DNA from: CAZUNO01 sp964621445 [NCBI: Candidatus Hadarchaeota archaeon]
GTDB lineage: Archaea; CAYQAE01; CAYVLA01
Direction: 5' to 3'
Length of the DNA: 64,000 nucleotides
Assembly (NCBI GenBank): GCA_964621445.1
Contig: CAZUNO010000001.1
Span: forward strand, 162,834-226,833
Shown piece after piece: positions 44,073-52,402 of this stretch. A model generated the notes under the pieces. That model was not told where the DNA came from. It made no database searches and worked only from the letters and a program-made list of their open reading frames with translations. Made by a program: the position numbers and the translations under genes. The number at the start of each line of letters is the position of its first letter. The stretch's first letter is position 1.

Positions 44073-45557
44073 TCAAGCCTGCTTGCTCTTTTTGCTATGT
44101 CCAGTTCCGGGATGGGGTACCGGAGGAGATGGATATATCCAGCTTTCGGGCTTCTTGGGTCCATGGGTGTCCAGGATTGCCAGTCTCCTCTCCTCGCTCC
44201 GGTACCTGCGTTCGTCGCACTGCTCCGGATTCCAGTCCTTGAGTATCCTCTCCATCATCGACTCCCTGGCCTCCTGGTATTCCGGGTCAGCTGCCACATC
44301 ATCCCACTCCTCCGGGTCCTCCTCCAGGTCAAACATCAAGGGTTCATATCCCGGGGCATAAGTTAGCTTCAGGTCCCCCCGTCTAATTGTTCGCCAACCT
44401 CGCCAGGTCCCGTCTCCATAGTACTCCACGATGGCCTCTCCTTCAAGATCCTCCCTATCGCCGGTAATCAGAGAACTCATATCCCTTCCGTCGGTTCTGG
44501 AGTAGACCTGGTCAATTCCCGCCAGGGAACACAGCGTTGGACCTAGGTCGAGAAGGCTGATGGGTTCCGAGTTTCTGTTCCTCGGGATCCCAGGTCCTTT
44601 CACCATTAACGGAACCCGGCTGGACCATTCGTAGTGGGTACACTTGAACCACAGGCCATGTTTTCCCATCATGTCCCCGTGGTCGCTTGTATAGAGGACT
44701 ATGGTGTTATCCTCTTCGCCGGTTTCCGAAAGCTCGTTCAATATCCTTTGGATATAATCATCGAGCATGCTTATTCGTCCCAGAGTTGCATGTCGGGCAC
44801 GACGACAGATCTCGTCTGGGACCGGTTCCTCCAGATGGGTTGCTGCCCGGACCCATTGCACCGTGGGATGATCCTTTGATTGATAATCCTCGGGAAGCTG
44901 GGGCACCTGGATGTCCTCATCATGGTAGAGGTCCCAATACTCCTTGGGGGCACGAAACGGATAATGAGGACCGTTAAATGATGCGCAGAGAAAGAAGGGA
45001 CGTTCCGACTCCCTCCGCCCCATATCTCGCAATCCCATGATCGACCTGAACAGCACCTCCTCGTCGTAATCCATGTCCGGGGTGCGGCCCATCCCGCTTT
45101 CATAAACCCGGTGCCGGCCCTGCCCGGTGCCCCGGGGCTTTACGAATACCTGTTCCCTGTTCGAGATGGTCCAGTCGAAGGTGGAGGGGTATATGTCCTG
45201 GGTCCATCGCTCCTCAAAACCGTGATGCTGGTCGGGCCCGACGAAATGCATCTTGCCACATAGGATGGTGCGATATCCTGCGGCTCTGAAACTGTGGGCG
45301 AAGGTGGGCCAATCGCAGCCAAGAGGACTTGCGTTATCCCAGACCTCTATGGTATGTACGTGCCTTCCAGTCATCATGGCGGCTCGTGATGGAGCGCATA
45401 ATGGACTGCCACAATAGGCCGAGTCGAAGGTGATCCCCTCCTCTGATATGCTATCCATGGCCGGTGTTTTTGCCAATGGGTGGCCATAGCATCCGGTCAT
45501 GAACAGGGGGTGCTGGTCCCCCATCAACATCAGAACATTTGGTCTATCATCAGCCAT
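44073..45557 (-). CDS. Type I sulfatase, cytosolic (second intact copy)
   Basis: 494 residues. The metal-binding start is NVLMLMGDQHPLFMTGCYG; Cys54 lies in CAPSRAAMMTGRH, the formylglycine signature. Further conserved parts are CGKMHFVGPDQHHGFEERW, ASFNGPHYPFRAPKEYW and YTSDHGDMMGKHGLWFKCTHYEWS. No signal peptide is present. It diverges clearly from the sulfatase at 32330, so the two probably act on different sulfate groups. A galactosidase gene lies 161 bases upstream and an SPL-like radical SAM gene downstream, all on the minus strand. Confidence 0.93.
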   Translation of the reverse strand: MADDRPNVLMLMGDQHPLFMTGCYGHPLAKTPAMDSISEEGITFDSAYCGSPLCAPSRAAMMTGRHVHTIEVWDNASPLGCDWPTFAHSFRAAGYRTILCGKMHFVGPDQHHGFEERWTQDIYPSTFDWTISNREQVFVKPRGTGQGRHRVYESGMGRTPDMDYDEEVLFRSIMGLRDMGRRESERPFFLCASFNGPHYPFRAPKEYWDLYHDEDIQVPQLPEDYQSKDHPTVQWVRAATHLEEPVPDEICRRARHATLGRISMLDDYIQRILNELSETGEEDNTIVLYTSDHGDMMGKHGLWFKCTHYEWSSRVPLMVKGPGIPRNRNSEPISLLDLGPTLCSLAGIDQVYSRTDGRDMSSLITGDREDLEGEAIVEYYGDGTWRGWRTIRRGDLKLTYAPGYEPLMFDLEEDPEEWDDVAADPEYQEARESMMERILKDWNPEQCDERRYRSEERRLAILDTHGPKKPESWIYPSPPVPHPGTGHSKKSKQA

Positions 45558-45718
45558 TTTTTCGCGTCCTGGCGACGAGGTTAATGATCAAACAGGTCAG
45601 ATCAAGGGCTTGGAACCCTCAACCTCGCTAACCAGCTTCGGATAAAGGTTGGATGATTTAAGTGCTGTCCATGCCGAGGGGTATTTCTCAACCCAGGCTC
45701 AATGGGCATGGCAATTAT

Positions 45719-47209
45719 TCAGGGGGCCATGCCCTCTTTGGCCAGGTAACCGTTCCAGACTCCAGTGATGCGTTTTAGGTCCCGGGTTTTGATGGGTTGT
45801 GTGAGGGGCTTTCGCCCGAAGGAGCACACGAAATTCTCGGCATACAAGGTGCAAGGGACCCCTAACTGGTGATTATTCAGCGTGTAAGCAAGCCATTCCC
45901 CGTAATCATGGTGAACCCAGTCATCGGAATCGATGGGTTTCCATGGAAAAACGGCACGGGAGAGCTGGCACCTGGGTCTCATGGCCGACATCACCCCATC
46001 CTCGGGAACTGGGCCCGTGTCATGAAGCCGGACCATGTCGAAGGTGTCATGGAAGTATGGGTGAACAGTACTGCTAGTTATCAGGGAGTCGTGCTTAGCT
46101 TCCTTGGCGGCCCGATAGATATCTTTCTGTAGTTGGTATAGGAGCTCACATCCCCATCTTCCTTCATTGAAATTCATGGGGGGGTGGTCGGAGCCAAGTT
46201 CAAAGGACCTGCCGAAGTGTTCTCCCCCGCTGAGTTGGCGTTCATTTGGGGTGTAGCGCAATTGGTCGATCTTGAAGCCATCTGCATCGAGACCATCCTC
46301 CTCCGGGGATAGAAGATGCTCGACCTGCCGTCTCAGAAATGCTCGGTATTCAGGATTTGTAGGGTCCACCACAAGCTTGGTATTGCCGGAGAAAATACAC
46401 CATTTGTCGGGCAGGTTCTCGCAAAACCAGGTGGGTATCCAGAGCAAGACCCTTCGGGATTCCCGGTGCTGGGTCTCGATGAACCCCTTGAGGTCCGGCC
46501 ACTGCGTGAGATTGGGTTCCCATACGCCTCCCGAAGACCAACCGGCGTCGATTATTACCGTGCCCACCGGGACATTTGCTGATTCGAGAATTTTGATCCA
46601 TCTTTCATATAGACCCTGTATACAGTAGGCCAGAGCCCGTGGCTCCGGGCCTGGTCCCTCCAGGGAAAGGGAAATTCCTACCTGGTCCCCCCAGCCACAG
46701 TAGATGGGTCTCTTCCACCAGTCGGGAATGGAATTATTTCCCATTTGGGAATAGGCCTCAGGATAGGTCGCCTTTAAGGCACGGCGAAGTAGCGAGTAAA
46801 GCGGTTCCTCATCCTCACCATGTAATATGCATAGATCGATGTGGGGCAGAATTGCGGTTGGGTCATTATGCCCCTCGAGATCTATGGAGACCTCAACATG
46901 CTCACTGTTGGCCTTAAAACTAACCATATTCCATAAGTGCCACGAGGGATCGGCCCGGACGGCAATGATGGCCTTTCCCTGCCCCGATATTACCCCCACC
47001 GCGAAGGGACCGGGAGTAAATTTGGCGGAGGCCTGCTTGGTATTGCGGGTCCCTATCCTTATTTCCTGGGGCACTGAATATGGTCTGATTCTGTGACCCT
47101 CACCGGGAACGGGTGACCAGATATGGCGTGGTGCAAAGCCAAGATCCTTCCTTGAGGCGGATGCCCGTACCATGTCTTCCCGGGATTCACGGAAATTCAG
47201 CACGTCCAT
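45719..47209 (-). CDS. GH36-type alpha-galactosidase, cytosolic
   Basis: 496 residues. An N-terminal beta domain (residues 1-140) is followed by a barrel with VIIDAGWSSGGVWEPNLTQWPDL, RVLLWIPTWFCENLPDKW, and ADGFKIDQLRYT, whose Asp315 is the likely nucleophile; the later FDMVRLHDTGPV may hold the acid/base. GH36 and GH31 share the K-x-D strand; the overall pattern favours clan GH-D (GH27/GH36). No signal peptide. Likely acts on galacto-oligosaccharides after desulfation by the adjacent sulfatase. Confidence 0.82.
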   Translation of the reverse strand: MDVLNFRESREDMVRASASRKDLGFAPRHIWSPVPGEGHRIRPYSVPQEIRIGTRNTKQASAKFTPGPFAVGVISGQGKAIIAVRADPSWHLWNMVSFKANSEHVEVSIDLEGHNDPTAILPHIDLCILHGEDEEPLYSLLRRALKATYPEAYSQMGNNSIPDWWKRPIYCGWGDQVGISLSLEGPGPEPRALAYCIQGLYERWIKILESANVPVGTVIIDAGWSSGGVWEPNLTQWPDLKGFIETQHRESRRVLLWIPTWFCENLPDKWCIFSGNTKLVVDPTNPEYRAFLRRQVEHLLSPEEDGLDADGFKIDQLRYTPNERQLSGGEHFGRSFELGSDHPPMNFNEGRWGCELLYQLQKDIYRAAKEAKHDSLITSSTVHPYFHDTFDMVRLHDTGPVPEDGVMSAMRPRCQLSRAVFPWKPIDSDDWVHHDYGEWLAYTLNNHQLGVPCTLYAENFVCSFGRKPLTQPIKTRDLKRITGVWNGYLAKEGMAP

Positions 47210-47248
47210 GGTTTATTCAGGATTCCCTCCGTCGTATAAAGCTAGCTC

Positions 47249-48568
47249 CTAGGATTCGGACAAGCGGGTAACCGACACCTCTCTATAGGCACCCCTCTTA
47301 ATCATCAGGTGCCAGATGACTATTCCGCAGACCAGGAAGGTCGCGCTAACCGCGAACCATTCGATGAGGAATACCCAGGTGAGGGCGGAGTTCTTGAGCC
47401 TTATCGCGTCCTCCTCGAGTTTTTCAAAATCGTCCAGTATTTCCCCCATCTCCAGGTAGGAAGGCTCGAAATCGCCCTGCAGGTAGTCTCGTCCTGCGGA
47501 GGCCTTTCGAGATTCAATATTCTCCAACCGGGAATAGATATCCTGGGTGTTCGCCCCGAAGTTCTCGGCAAAGTCAAACATGGATACCAGGGATGATTTT
47601 CTGTATTCGTATTGCCGGAATAGCTCACGGAGGGAGTGAACCCTGAGGGCGTCCTGTGGAAGTTCCTTTCCCACGCTATACCAGATTACATTGGATACAA
47701 GGTCCATGGAGAAGGGATTCCCGCGTCCCGTCCAGAACTCCTCAATGACCCTGTCCATGGAGGTAAAGGTGGTTGCGTTCTCATAATTCCAAGAGAAAAG
47801 ATGAGCCGTGTATCCTGGAATATTCCCTCCTCCGAGGTTAAGACCGCTTCTGACCCAGGTATATACTCTTGACCCCGGGCGGGGTATGGTGATGACCCCG
47901 CGAAGGCGGATGTTTTTCTCTATCGATTTCCTGAATGGAAGGACTATGGGAGGTATGCCCTGCTCGTCGTTGACAATAAGGGGTCCGACCGCAAATGTCT
48001 CGGTGGCGTACTGATCGCTATTAACCACGGCTGAAGCATCGTTTGGGAATGCGTCGGAGACAATGCTGTTCATCCACGGCCCCGACCAGGCGACACTCAT
48101 GCTATGGACGCTTCTGGTGTTCATTCCGCCAAGTCCTTCCTCGGCCATTCCCCGGTACATCCAGTTCATCTGTTTATCGGTGAAGAACACCATATCGGTG
48201 CACGCCAATAGTATGAAATCATAATCGGCGAGGTTCTCGAAGGTCCTGGGGAAGTAGATCCGGATCATCCTGGTTACGTCGGATCCGGAAATCTGACTAG
48301 TTGTCCTGGAGGGTATGACCGTACCGCTGAGGGATGGTTCATTAAGCATCCATCCGCGGATTATTGGTACCCTTCCTCCCGCCCTGCAGATGCCGAGGAT
48401 TTTTATGGGTTTTGCGGTCTCAGCCGCGGCAGGGCAGGCCAGATTTGATATGAACAGGGCTCCTATCAGCAAAACGAGAAAGTATATGCCCGTTGAGGAT
48501 TGAGGATTAGGCCTCTGGAAAGCCCATATGGCCAAAAAGGGGTTGGGAATTGAGAATTTGATGGTCAA
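47249..48568 (-). CDS. Membrane protein with amidotransferase-like extracellular domain
   Basis: 439 residues. An N-terminal hydrophobic segment (about 25-48, YFLVLLIGALFISNLACPAAA) is a signal peptide or anchor. The next 250 residues resemble a class I glutamine-amidotransferase-like fold (IKILGICRAGGRVPIIRGW, YDFILLACTDMVFFTDKQMNWMY, EEGLGGMNTR), but the catalytic Cys is not evident. A charged helical stretch (FAENFGANTQDIYSRLENIESRKASAG) and a C-terminal transmembrane segment (ALTWVFLIEWFAVSATFLVCGIVIW) end it. Function unknown, probably outward-facing. Confidence 0.7.
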   Translation of the reverse strand: MTIKFSIPNPFLAIWAFQRPNPQSSTGIYFLVLLIGALFISNLACPAAAETAKPIKILGICRAGGRVPIIRGWMLNEPSLSGTVIPSRTTSQISGSDVTRMIRIYFPRTFENLADYDFILLACTDMVFFTDKQMNWMYRGMAEEGLGGMNTRSVHSMSVAWSGPWMNSIVSDAFPNDASAVVNSDQYATETFAVGPLIVNDEQGIPPIVLPFRKSIEKNIRLRGVITIPRPGSRVYTWVRSGLNLGGGNIPGYTAHLFSWNYENATTFTSMDRVIEEFWTGRGNPFSMDLVSNVIWYSVGKELPQDALRVHSLRELFRQYEYRKSSLVSMFDFAENFGANTQDIYSRLENIESRKASAGRDYLQGDFEPSYLEMGEILDDFEKLEEDAIRLKNSALTWVFLIEWFAVSATFLVCGIVIWHLMIKRGAYREVSVTRLSES

Positions 48569-48926
48569 TGTGTTCCGCTCTCCGATATTGGGCCATTTTT
48601 TTGCTATTAAGTCTGTTGGACCAGGATGAGAAAAATTCCGGCTATATCTTTTTGAGTTCGGGGCTGGATATCCTCATAACGACTCCTTTTCACCTTTATC
48701 ACCAAGTGACCATCAAGATAGGAGAGCGGCCTGGCAAACCGGGAACAGCATCATAGCAAGTGCAAGAATCAGTGCCCCTTTGGGACATGGAGGATGGTTA
48801 ATGTCAGGGCAAAAAATCGTAGGTTTATGAAATGTAGCTTCAAATCGGGAAATTTTTGAGCAGACAAAAGCCAGTGTGTTTTGGCCGAAGTCAACCCATA
48901 TTGAGTTATGTATTGGAGTGAGCCAA
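48569..48926. other. Divergent intergenic stretch
   Basis: 358 bases holding the promoter of the minus-strand amidotransferase-like gene (an A/T-rich TTTTTTTGCTATTAAG near 48595-48612) and the leader of the Mth938 gene, whose GGAGTGA lies five bases before its ATG. Minus-strand frames here have no start signals or domains. Confidence 0.4.
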
Positions 48927-49271
48927 ATGAAGATTGAAGCATATAGCTTTGGATCCATGGTTGTGGATGGGAAGGAGTACCAGAACGATTTACTGGTCTT
49001 TTCAGACAAAGTGAAAAGCAACTGGAGGCGAAAGAGGGGGCATTCTCTACGGTCTGAGGATCTGGAGGAGGTATACGAGTACCAGCCAGAGGTCCTAGTA
49101 GTTGGAAAGGGTGCATACGGGAGGATGAAAATACCAGAAGACACCAGGAGAAAGATAAAGAATAAGGAAATCGAGCTTAAGGCCGCGGAAACGGCCAGGG
49201 CCCTGGAGATGTTTAACCGGGAGATTGAGAGGGGAGCAAATGTGGCCGGTGCCTTTCACCTTACTTGCTAA
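48927..49271 (+). CDS. Mth938-like domain protein
   Basis: 114 residues. A small alpha/beta fold family typified by Methanothermobacter MTH938: IEAYSFGSMVVDGKEYQNDLLVF, VEYQPEVLVVGKGAYGRM-like (EYQPEVLVVGKGAYG) and a C-terminal TARALEMFNREIERGANVAGAFHLTC. The human homologue AAMDC is uncharacterised in detail. The ATG at 48927 follows GGAGTGA by five bases, which excludes the upstream start at 48876. Function unknown. Confidence 0.9.
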   Translation: MKIEAYSFGSMVVDGKEYQNDLLVFSDKVKSNWRRKRGHSLRSEDLEEVYEYQPEVLVVGKGAYGRMKIPEDTRRKIKNKEIELKAAETARALEMFNREIERGANVAGAFHLTC

Positions 49272-49455
49272 CATGCTTGCACAGCAGGTGAAGATCCTAT
49301 GACTTAACTGGATTCTTCTTGCTCTTCTTATCAGTGGCTAGTAGGCTCACTCACCCCCAGGTGGACAATAGCTGTCAATGGAGGCCAAGAAGCCCAAATT
49401 AGGATAGAGGGTGGGGTCAATTTATCCATGTGAATTGTGGAGGTATGGATGCTCA

Positions 49456-50385
49456 ATGGATTTACTGGATCTAGCAGAGGAGAAGGATGATGTTCTTAGG
49501 CCTTATGATCAGCTGGACGTTTTGCTGCTATATGGAATTGTGGCCAAACGGTTGACGAATTTCCTGGGTGATCGTGAGGTGGCAAGCAGGATATGGCTTC
49601 CATCCGGGAATATCCCACAGTTGCTCAAGAGGGGTTCAAAGATGGAGCCTCTCACCGCGGAGGAGATATCCAGGGCCATTACGCCGGATTTTCTAAGGGT
49701 CAGGAAGGAGAAGGAGAAACTCTCTGAAGCGCAGGACCTGACCGAGGTTCAGAGAAAGGCCTGGAGATACTTCGTGCCTCGAAAGTATAGCAATTTTTTC
49801 TATGCCACAAACCACGAGGGCGAAGGCCATTCCATTGACATGTTGTTTTTTGACCTCGACCGAGGAGCGAACATTTCCGCTGAGCAGGCAAGGGAGGCCA
49901 CGAGTCTCTTTGTTGATGCCGTGAAAAATGATGACCAGTTCGGAGAATACGGTTTCAGCGAGCCCTTTACCTATTGGACCGGCAACTCATTTCACGTATT
50001 GATATTCGCTGAGGATGCCAAGCCTCATTCCTTCTATGAGGAACATATTCGATATACCCAGTCCGATCCAGAATCCAGTTTTACCGGGAGATGGGCCAGT
50101 ATTGTCGATGAACAGATTGATTTTGAGGTCAAAGGAGGCCATGAGAAATTAGAGAGCCAACTAAACGTCGACCCATCACAGACACCATCGGGCAAGCTTT
50201 GCCGGGTGCCTTTGGGCTCACTACATATGGAGGATTCAAAAACAGTTGATGGAGTCTCGATTCCACTCACTACTTCCATGCTGGGTCAACAAGGCATAAC
50301 TGAAGCTTTGTCCAGCTACGGCCCTACAGATATCGTGGAAAATCTCTCGGAGTTCCACCAGAGATTACCGGAGGAGCTGAGGTGA
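49456..50385 (+). CDS. PriS-like archaeo-eukaryotic primase domain protein
   Basis: 309 residues from the Met at 49456. Motif I is LFFDLDRG (Asp133, Asp135), motif II is WTGNSFHVLIF (the S-x-H), and motif III lies in IDFEVKGGHEKL; the VDPSQTPSGKLCRVPLGSLHM segment matches the D-x-x-x-T-x-x-x-HLIRxPGSLH region of primase small subunits. It lacks a clear zinc-binding insert. It could be a diverged primase subunit or a stand-alone primase-polymerase like those paired with repair ligases. It is upstream of the DNA ligase gene in the same operon, with a candidate short peptide gene between. Confidence 0.82.
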   Translation: MDLLDLAEEKDDVLRPYDQLDVLLLYGIVAKRLTNFLGDREVASRIWLPSGNIPQLLKRGSKMEPLTAEEISRAITPDFLRVRKEKEKLSEAQDLTEVQRKAWRYFVPRKYSNFFYATNHEGEGHSIDMLFFDLDRGANISAEQAREATSLFVDAVKNDDQFGEYGFSEPFTYWTGNSFHVLIFAEDAKPHSFYEEHIRYTQSDPESSFTGRWASIVDEQIDFEVKGGHEKLESQLNVDPSQTPSGKLCRVPLGSLHMEDSKTVDGVSIPLTTSMLGQQGITEALSSYGPTDIVENLSEFHQRLPEELR

Positions 50386-50390
50386 CGGTG

Positions 50391-50498
50391 ATGGAATTCA
50401 GGGACCTGGATGGGTTACCAAACCCCATATTCCCCTTACGTCTAATCACGAAGGACAGGTATCCAATCACACTTTTCCCTCATCGTGATCTCGGGTGA
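50391..50498 (+). CDS. Candidate 35-residue peptide between primase and ligase genes
   Basis: The ATG at 50391 is preceded at five bases by GAGGTGA, which overlaps the primase stop. The reading frame (MEFRDLDGLPNP... ...LFPHRDLG) ends in a TGA at 50496-50498, eight bases before the ligase ATG, and the ligase's own ribosome site (GGTGAG) overlaps that stop. The stop-start arrangement on both sides suggests a coupled three-gene unit. Proline-rich and not recognised. The alternative is that this is simply a spacer. Confidence 0.45.
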   Translation: MEFRDLDGLPNPIFPLRLITKDRYPITLFPHRDLG

Positions 50499-50505
50499 GA
50501 TTTCC

Positions 50506-52260
50506 ATGGATTTCGATACGTTGACTGGTTACTTCGGGAAATTGCAGGAAACATCAAGCAGAGATGACATGATAGACATACTATCCAACCTCTTCGAGGA
50601 TATTGACAGGGAGGATTTGGACATCGTATGTTACCTATCACTGGGTCGTCTTGCTGCCGGTTATCAGGAAGTAAAACTCGGGGTTGGGGATGAGCTGGTT
50701 AAGGGGGCAATATCCCGGGCAGCGGGAGTGAACGGGGAAGAAGTGGAGAAGTCGATGCGAGAACTGGGTGACCTAGGGGAGGTCGCACATGATGTGATAA
50801 GCGAGGACCGTAGAGATGTGGGCGGATCTCTGGACCTGGAGGGAAAACTGAGCGTTAAGGATGTCCACGAGGGTTTGATTAGGATATCGAAGGCGCAGGG
50901 GAGCGGGAGCCAGGAACGAAAGATGGAGATCCTGGCGGACCTGCTTGCTCAGTCCACCAAACGGGAGGGAATGTATATCGTGCGCCTGGCCGTTGGCGAG
51001 ATGCGACTAGGGGTTGGCGACATGACGGTCTTGGATGGGTTGGCAGACGCCTACTTGGGGTCAAAGGAGGAAAGACCCCCCTTGGAGCACGCCTACAACA
51101 TATCTTCAGATATAGGTGAGGTTGCCAAGGTCCTGGACCGGAGCGGCCTTCCGGGGGTCAAGAGGATGAGAGTGTCGATCAACAGACCGCTGAGACCGAT
51201 GCTGGCCCAAAGGGTCGATAAGATCTCCCAGATAATGGACAAGATGCGCCCTGCCGATGTGGGGGTTGAGGAAAAATACGATGGGGAACGTATTCAGGCA
51301 CATAAGAATGGTGAGCAGGTTACCCTGTACTCGCGTCGCCTCAACGATGTCACCCATCAGTTTCCCGATGTCGTTGATCAGGTGGCAGGACATGTCCAGG
51401 GTGAAAAGGCCATTGTGGACGGGGAAGTCGTGGCCTACGATTTCCAGAACGAGGTGTATTACCCGTTCCAAAAGCTAATGGAAAGGCGTCGTAAATACGA
51501 TATGGAGGAATATGCGGACAAGATTCCCGTGAAATATATGGCCTTCGATATCCTATATTTGAACGGAAAATCCATCCTTGGAAAGGGTTACCCTGAAAGG
51601 CGGAAGGCCCTGGAGGACGTACTATCCAACCACAAGTACATAGCGGTCACCAATAGGGCCGTGGTATCGGAAACCGAGGAACTGGAGGACTTTTTCCAGG
51701 AATGCCTGGACCGTGGACTGGAGGGCGTGGTCTGCAAATCTTGTGCAAAGGGAAGCAAGTACAGGGCCGGAGCCAGGGAATGGAGCTGGATCAAGTGGAA
51801 GGAGGAGTATGCAACCGAGCTGTCGGACACCCTAGATCTGGTGGTTGTGGGGGCCTACTCCGGGAAGGGAAGCAGAGGTGGGACCTACGGGGCTCTACTT
51901 TGTGCGGTCTATAACCATGACCGGGACCTCTACCAGACACTCTGCAAACTTGGCACCGGATTCACCGATCAGCAATTGGAGGAACTCCCGGAAAAGCTTA
52001 AGGATGCGGAGACCGAAGACAAACCTTCGAGGCTGGACGTCACGGATGAGATGGCGCCCCATAAGTGGTTCGAACCGGAATATGTCCTGGAGGTTAAGGG
52101 GGCAGAGATAACGGAGAGCGGGGTGCACACCTGCGGACGTGGTGAGCCCGAAGAACGCGGATTGGGCCTCCGTTTTCCAAGATTCATGCGTTGGAGACCG
52201 GATAAGAAAGCAAATCAGGCCACCACCGATGAGGAGGTCCGTCAACTTTCTGTCAACTAA
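50506..52260 (+). CDS. lig: ATP-dependent DNA ligase (archaeal)
   Basis: 584 residues from the ATG at 50506 (the upstream GTG at 50485 overlaps the short peptide frame). N-terminal DNA-binding domain (LTGYFGKLQETSSRDDMIDIL), adenylation domain with the nucleophile Lys257 in VEEKYDGERIQAH, VDGEVVAYD, DILYLNGKS, GLEGVVCKS and SWIKWKEEY, and an OB domain with VGAYSGKGSRGGTYGALL and the motif VI RFPRFMRWRPDK. The length and layout are those of archaeal replicative ligases. Co-transcribed with the primase-like gene; a T-run follows. Confidence 0.97.
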   Translation: MDFDTLTGYFGKLQETSSRDDMIDILSNLFEDIDREDLDIVCYLSLGRLAAGYQEVKLGVGDELVKGAISRAAGVNGEEVEKSMRELGDLGEVAHDVISEDRRDVGGSLDLEGKLSVKDVHEGLIRISKAQGSGSQERKMEILADLLAQSTKREGMYIVRLAVGEMRLGVGDMTVLDGLADAYLGSKEERPPLEHAYNISSDIGEVAKVLDRSGLPGVKRMRVSINRPLRPMLAQRVDKISQIMDKMRPADVGVEEKYDGERIQAHKNGEQVTLYSRRLNDVTHQFPDVVDQVAGHVQGEKAIVDGEVVAYDFQNEVYYPFQKLMERRRKYDMEEYADKIPVKYMAFDILYLNGKSILGKGYPERRKALEDVLSNHKYIAVTNRAVVSETEELEDFFQECLDRGLEGVVCKSCAKGSKYRAGAREWSWIKWKEEYATELSDTLDLVVVGAYSGKGSRGGTYGALLCAVYNHDRDLYQTLCKLGTGFTDQQLEELPEKLKDAETEDKPSRLDVTDEMAPHKWFEPEYVLEVKGAEITESGVHTCGRGEPEERGLGLRFPRFMRWRPDKKANQATTDEEVRQLSVN

Positions 52261-52286
52261 TATCACATCAAATGGCCCGATCTTGC

Positions 52287-52293
52287 TTTTTTT
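52287..52293 (+). terminator. T-run terminator of the primase-ligase unit
   Basis: Seven Ts follow 26 bases after the ligase stop, without a stem-loop, as in many archaeal transcription terminators. Confidence 0.45.
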
Positions 52294-52402
52294 ATGATTC
52301 CAGGAGCATATCAATGAGAGGAAACTCCTCCGACATGTTAGATTCCCACCCCAACTGCTTAAGCAGATGATCGCTAACCGTGTGAGCGCTGATATGCTTA
52401 AC

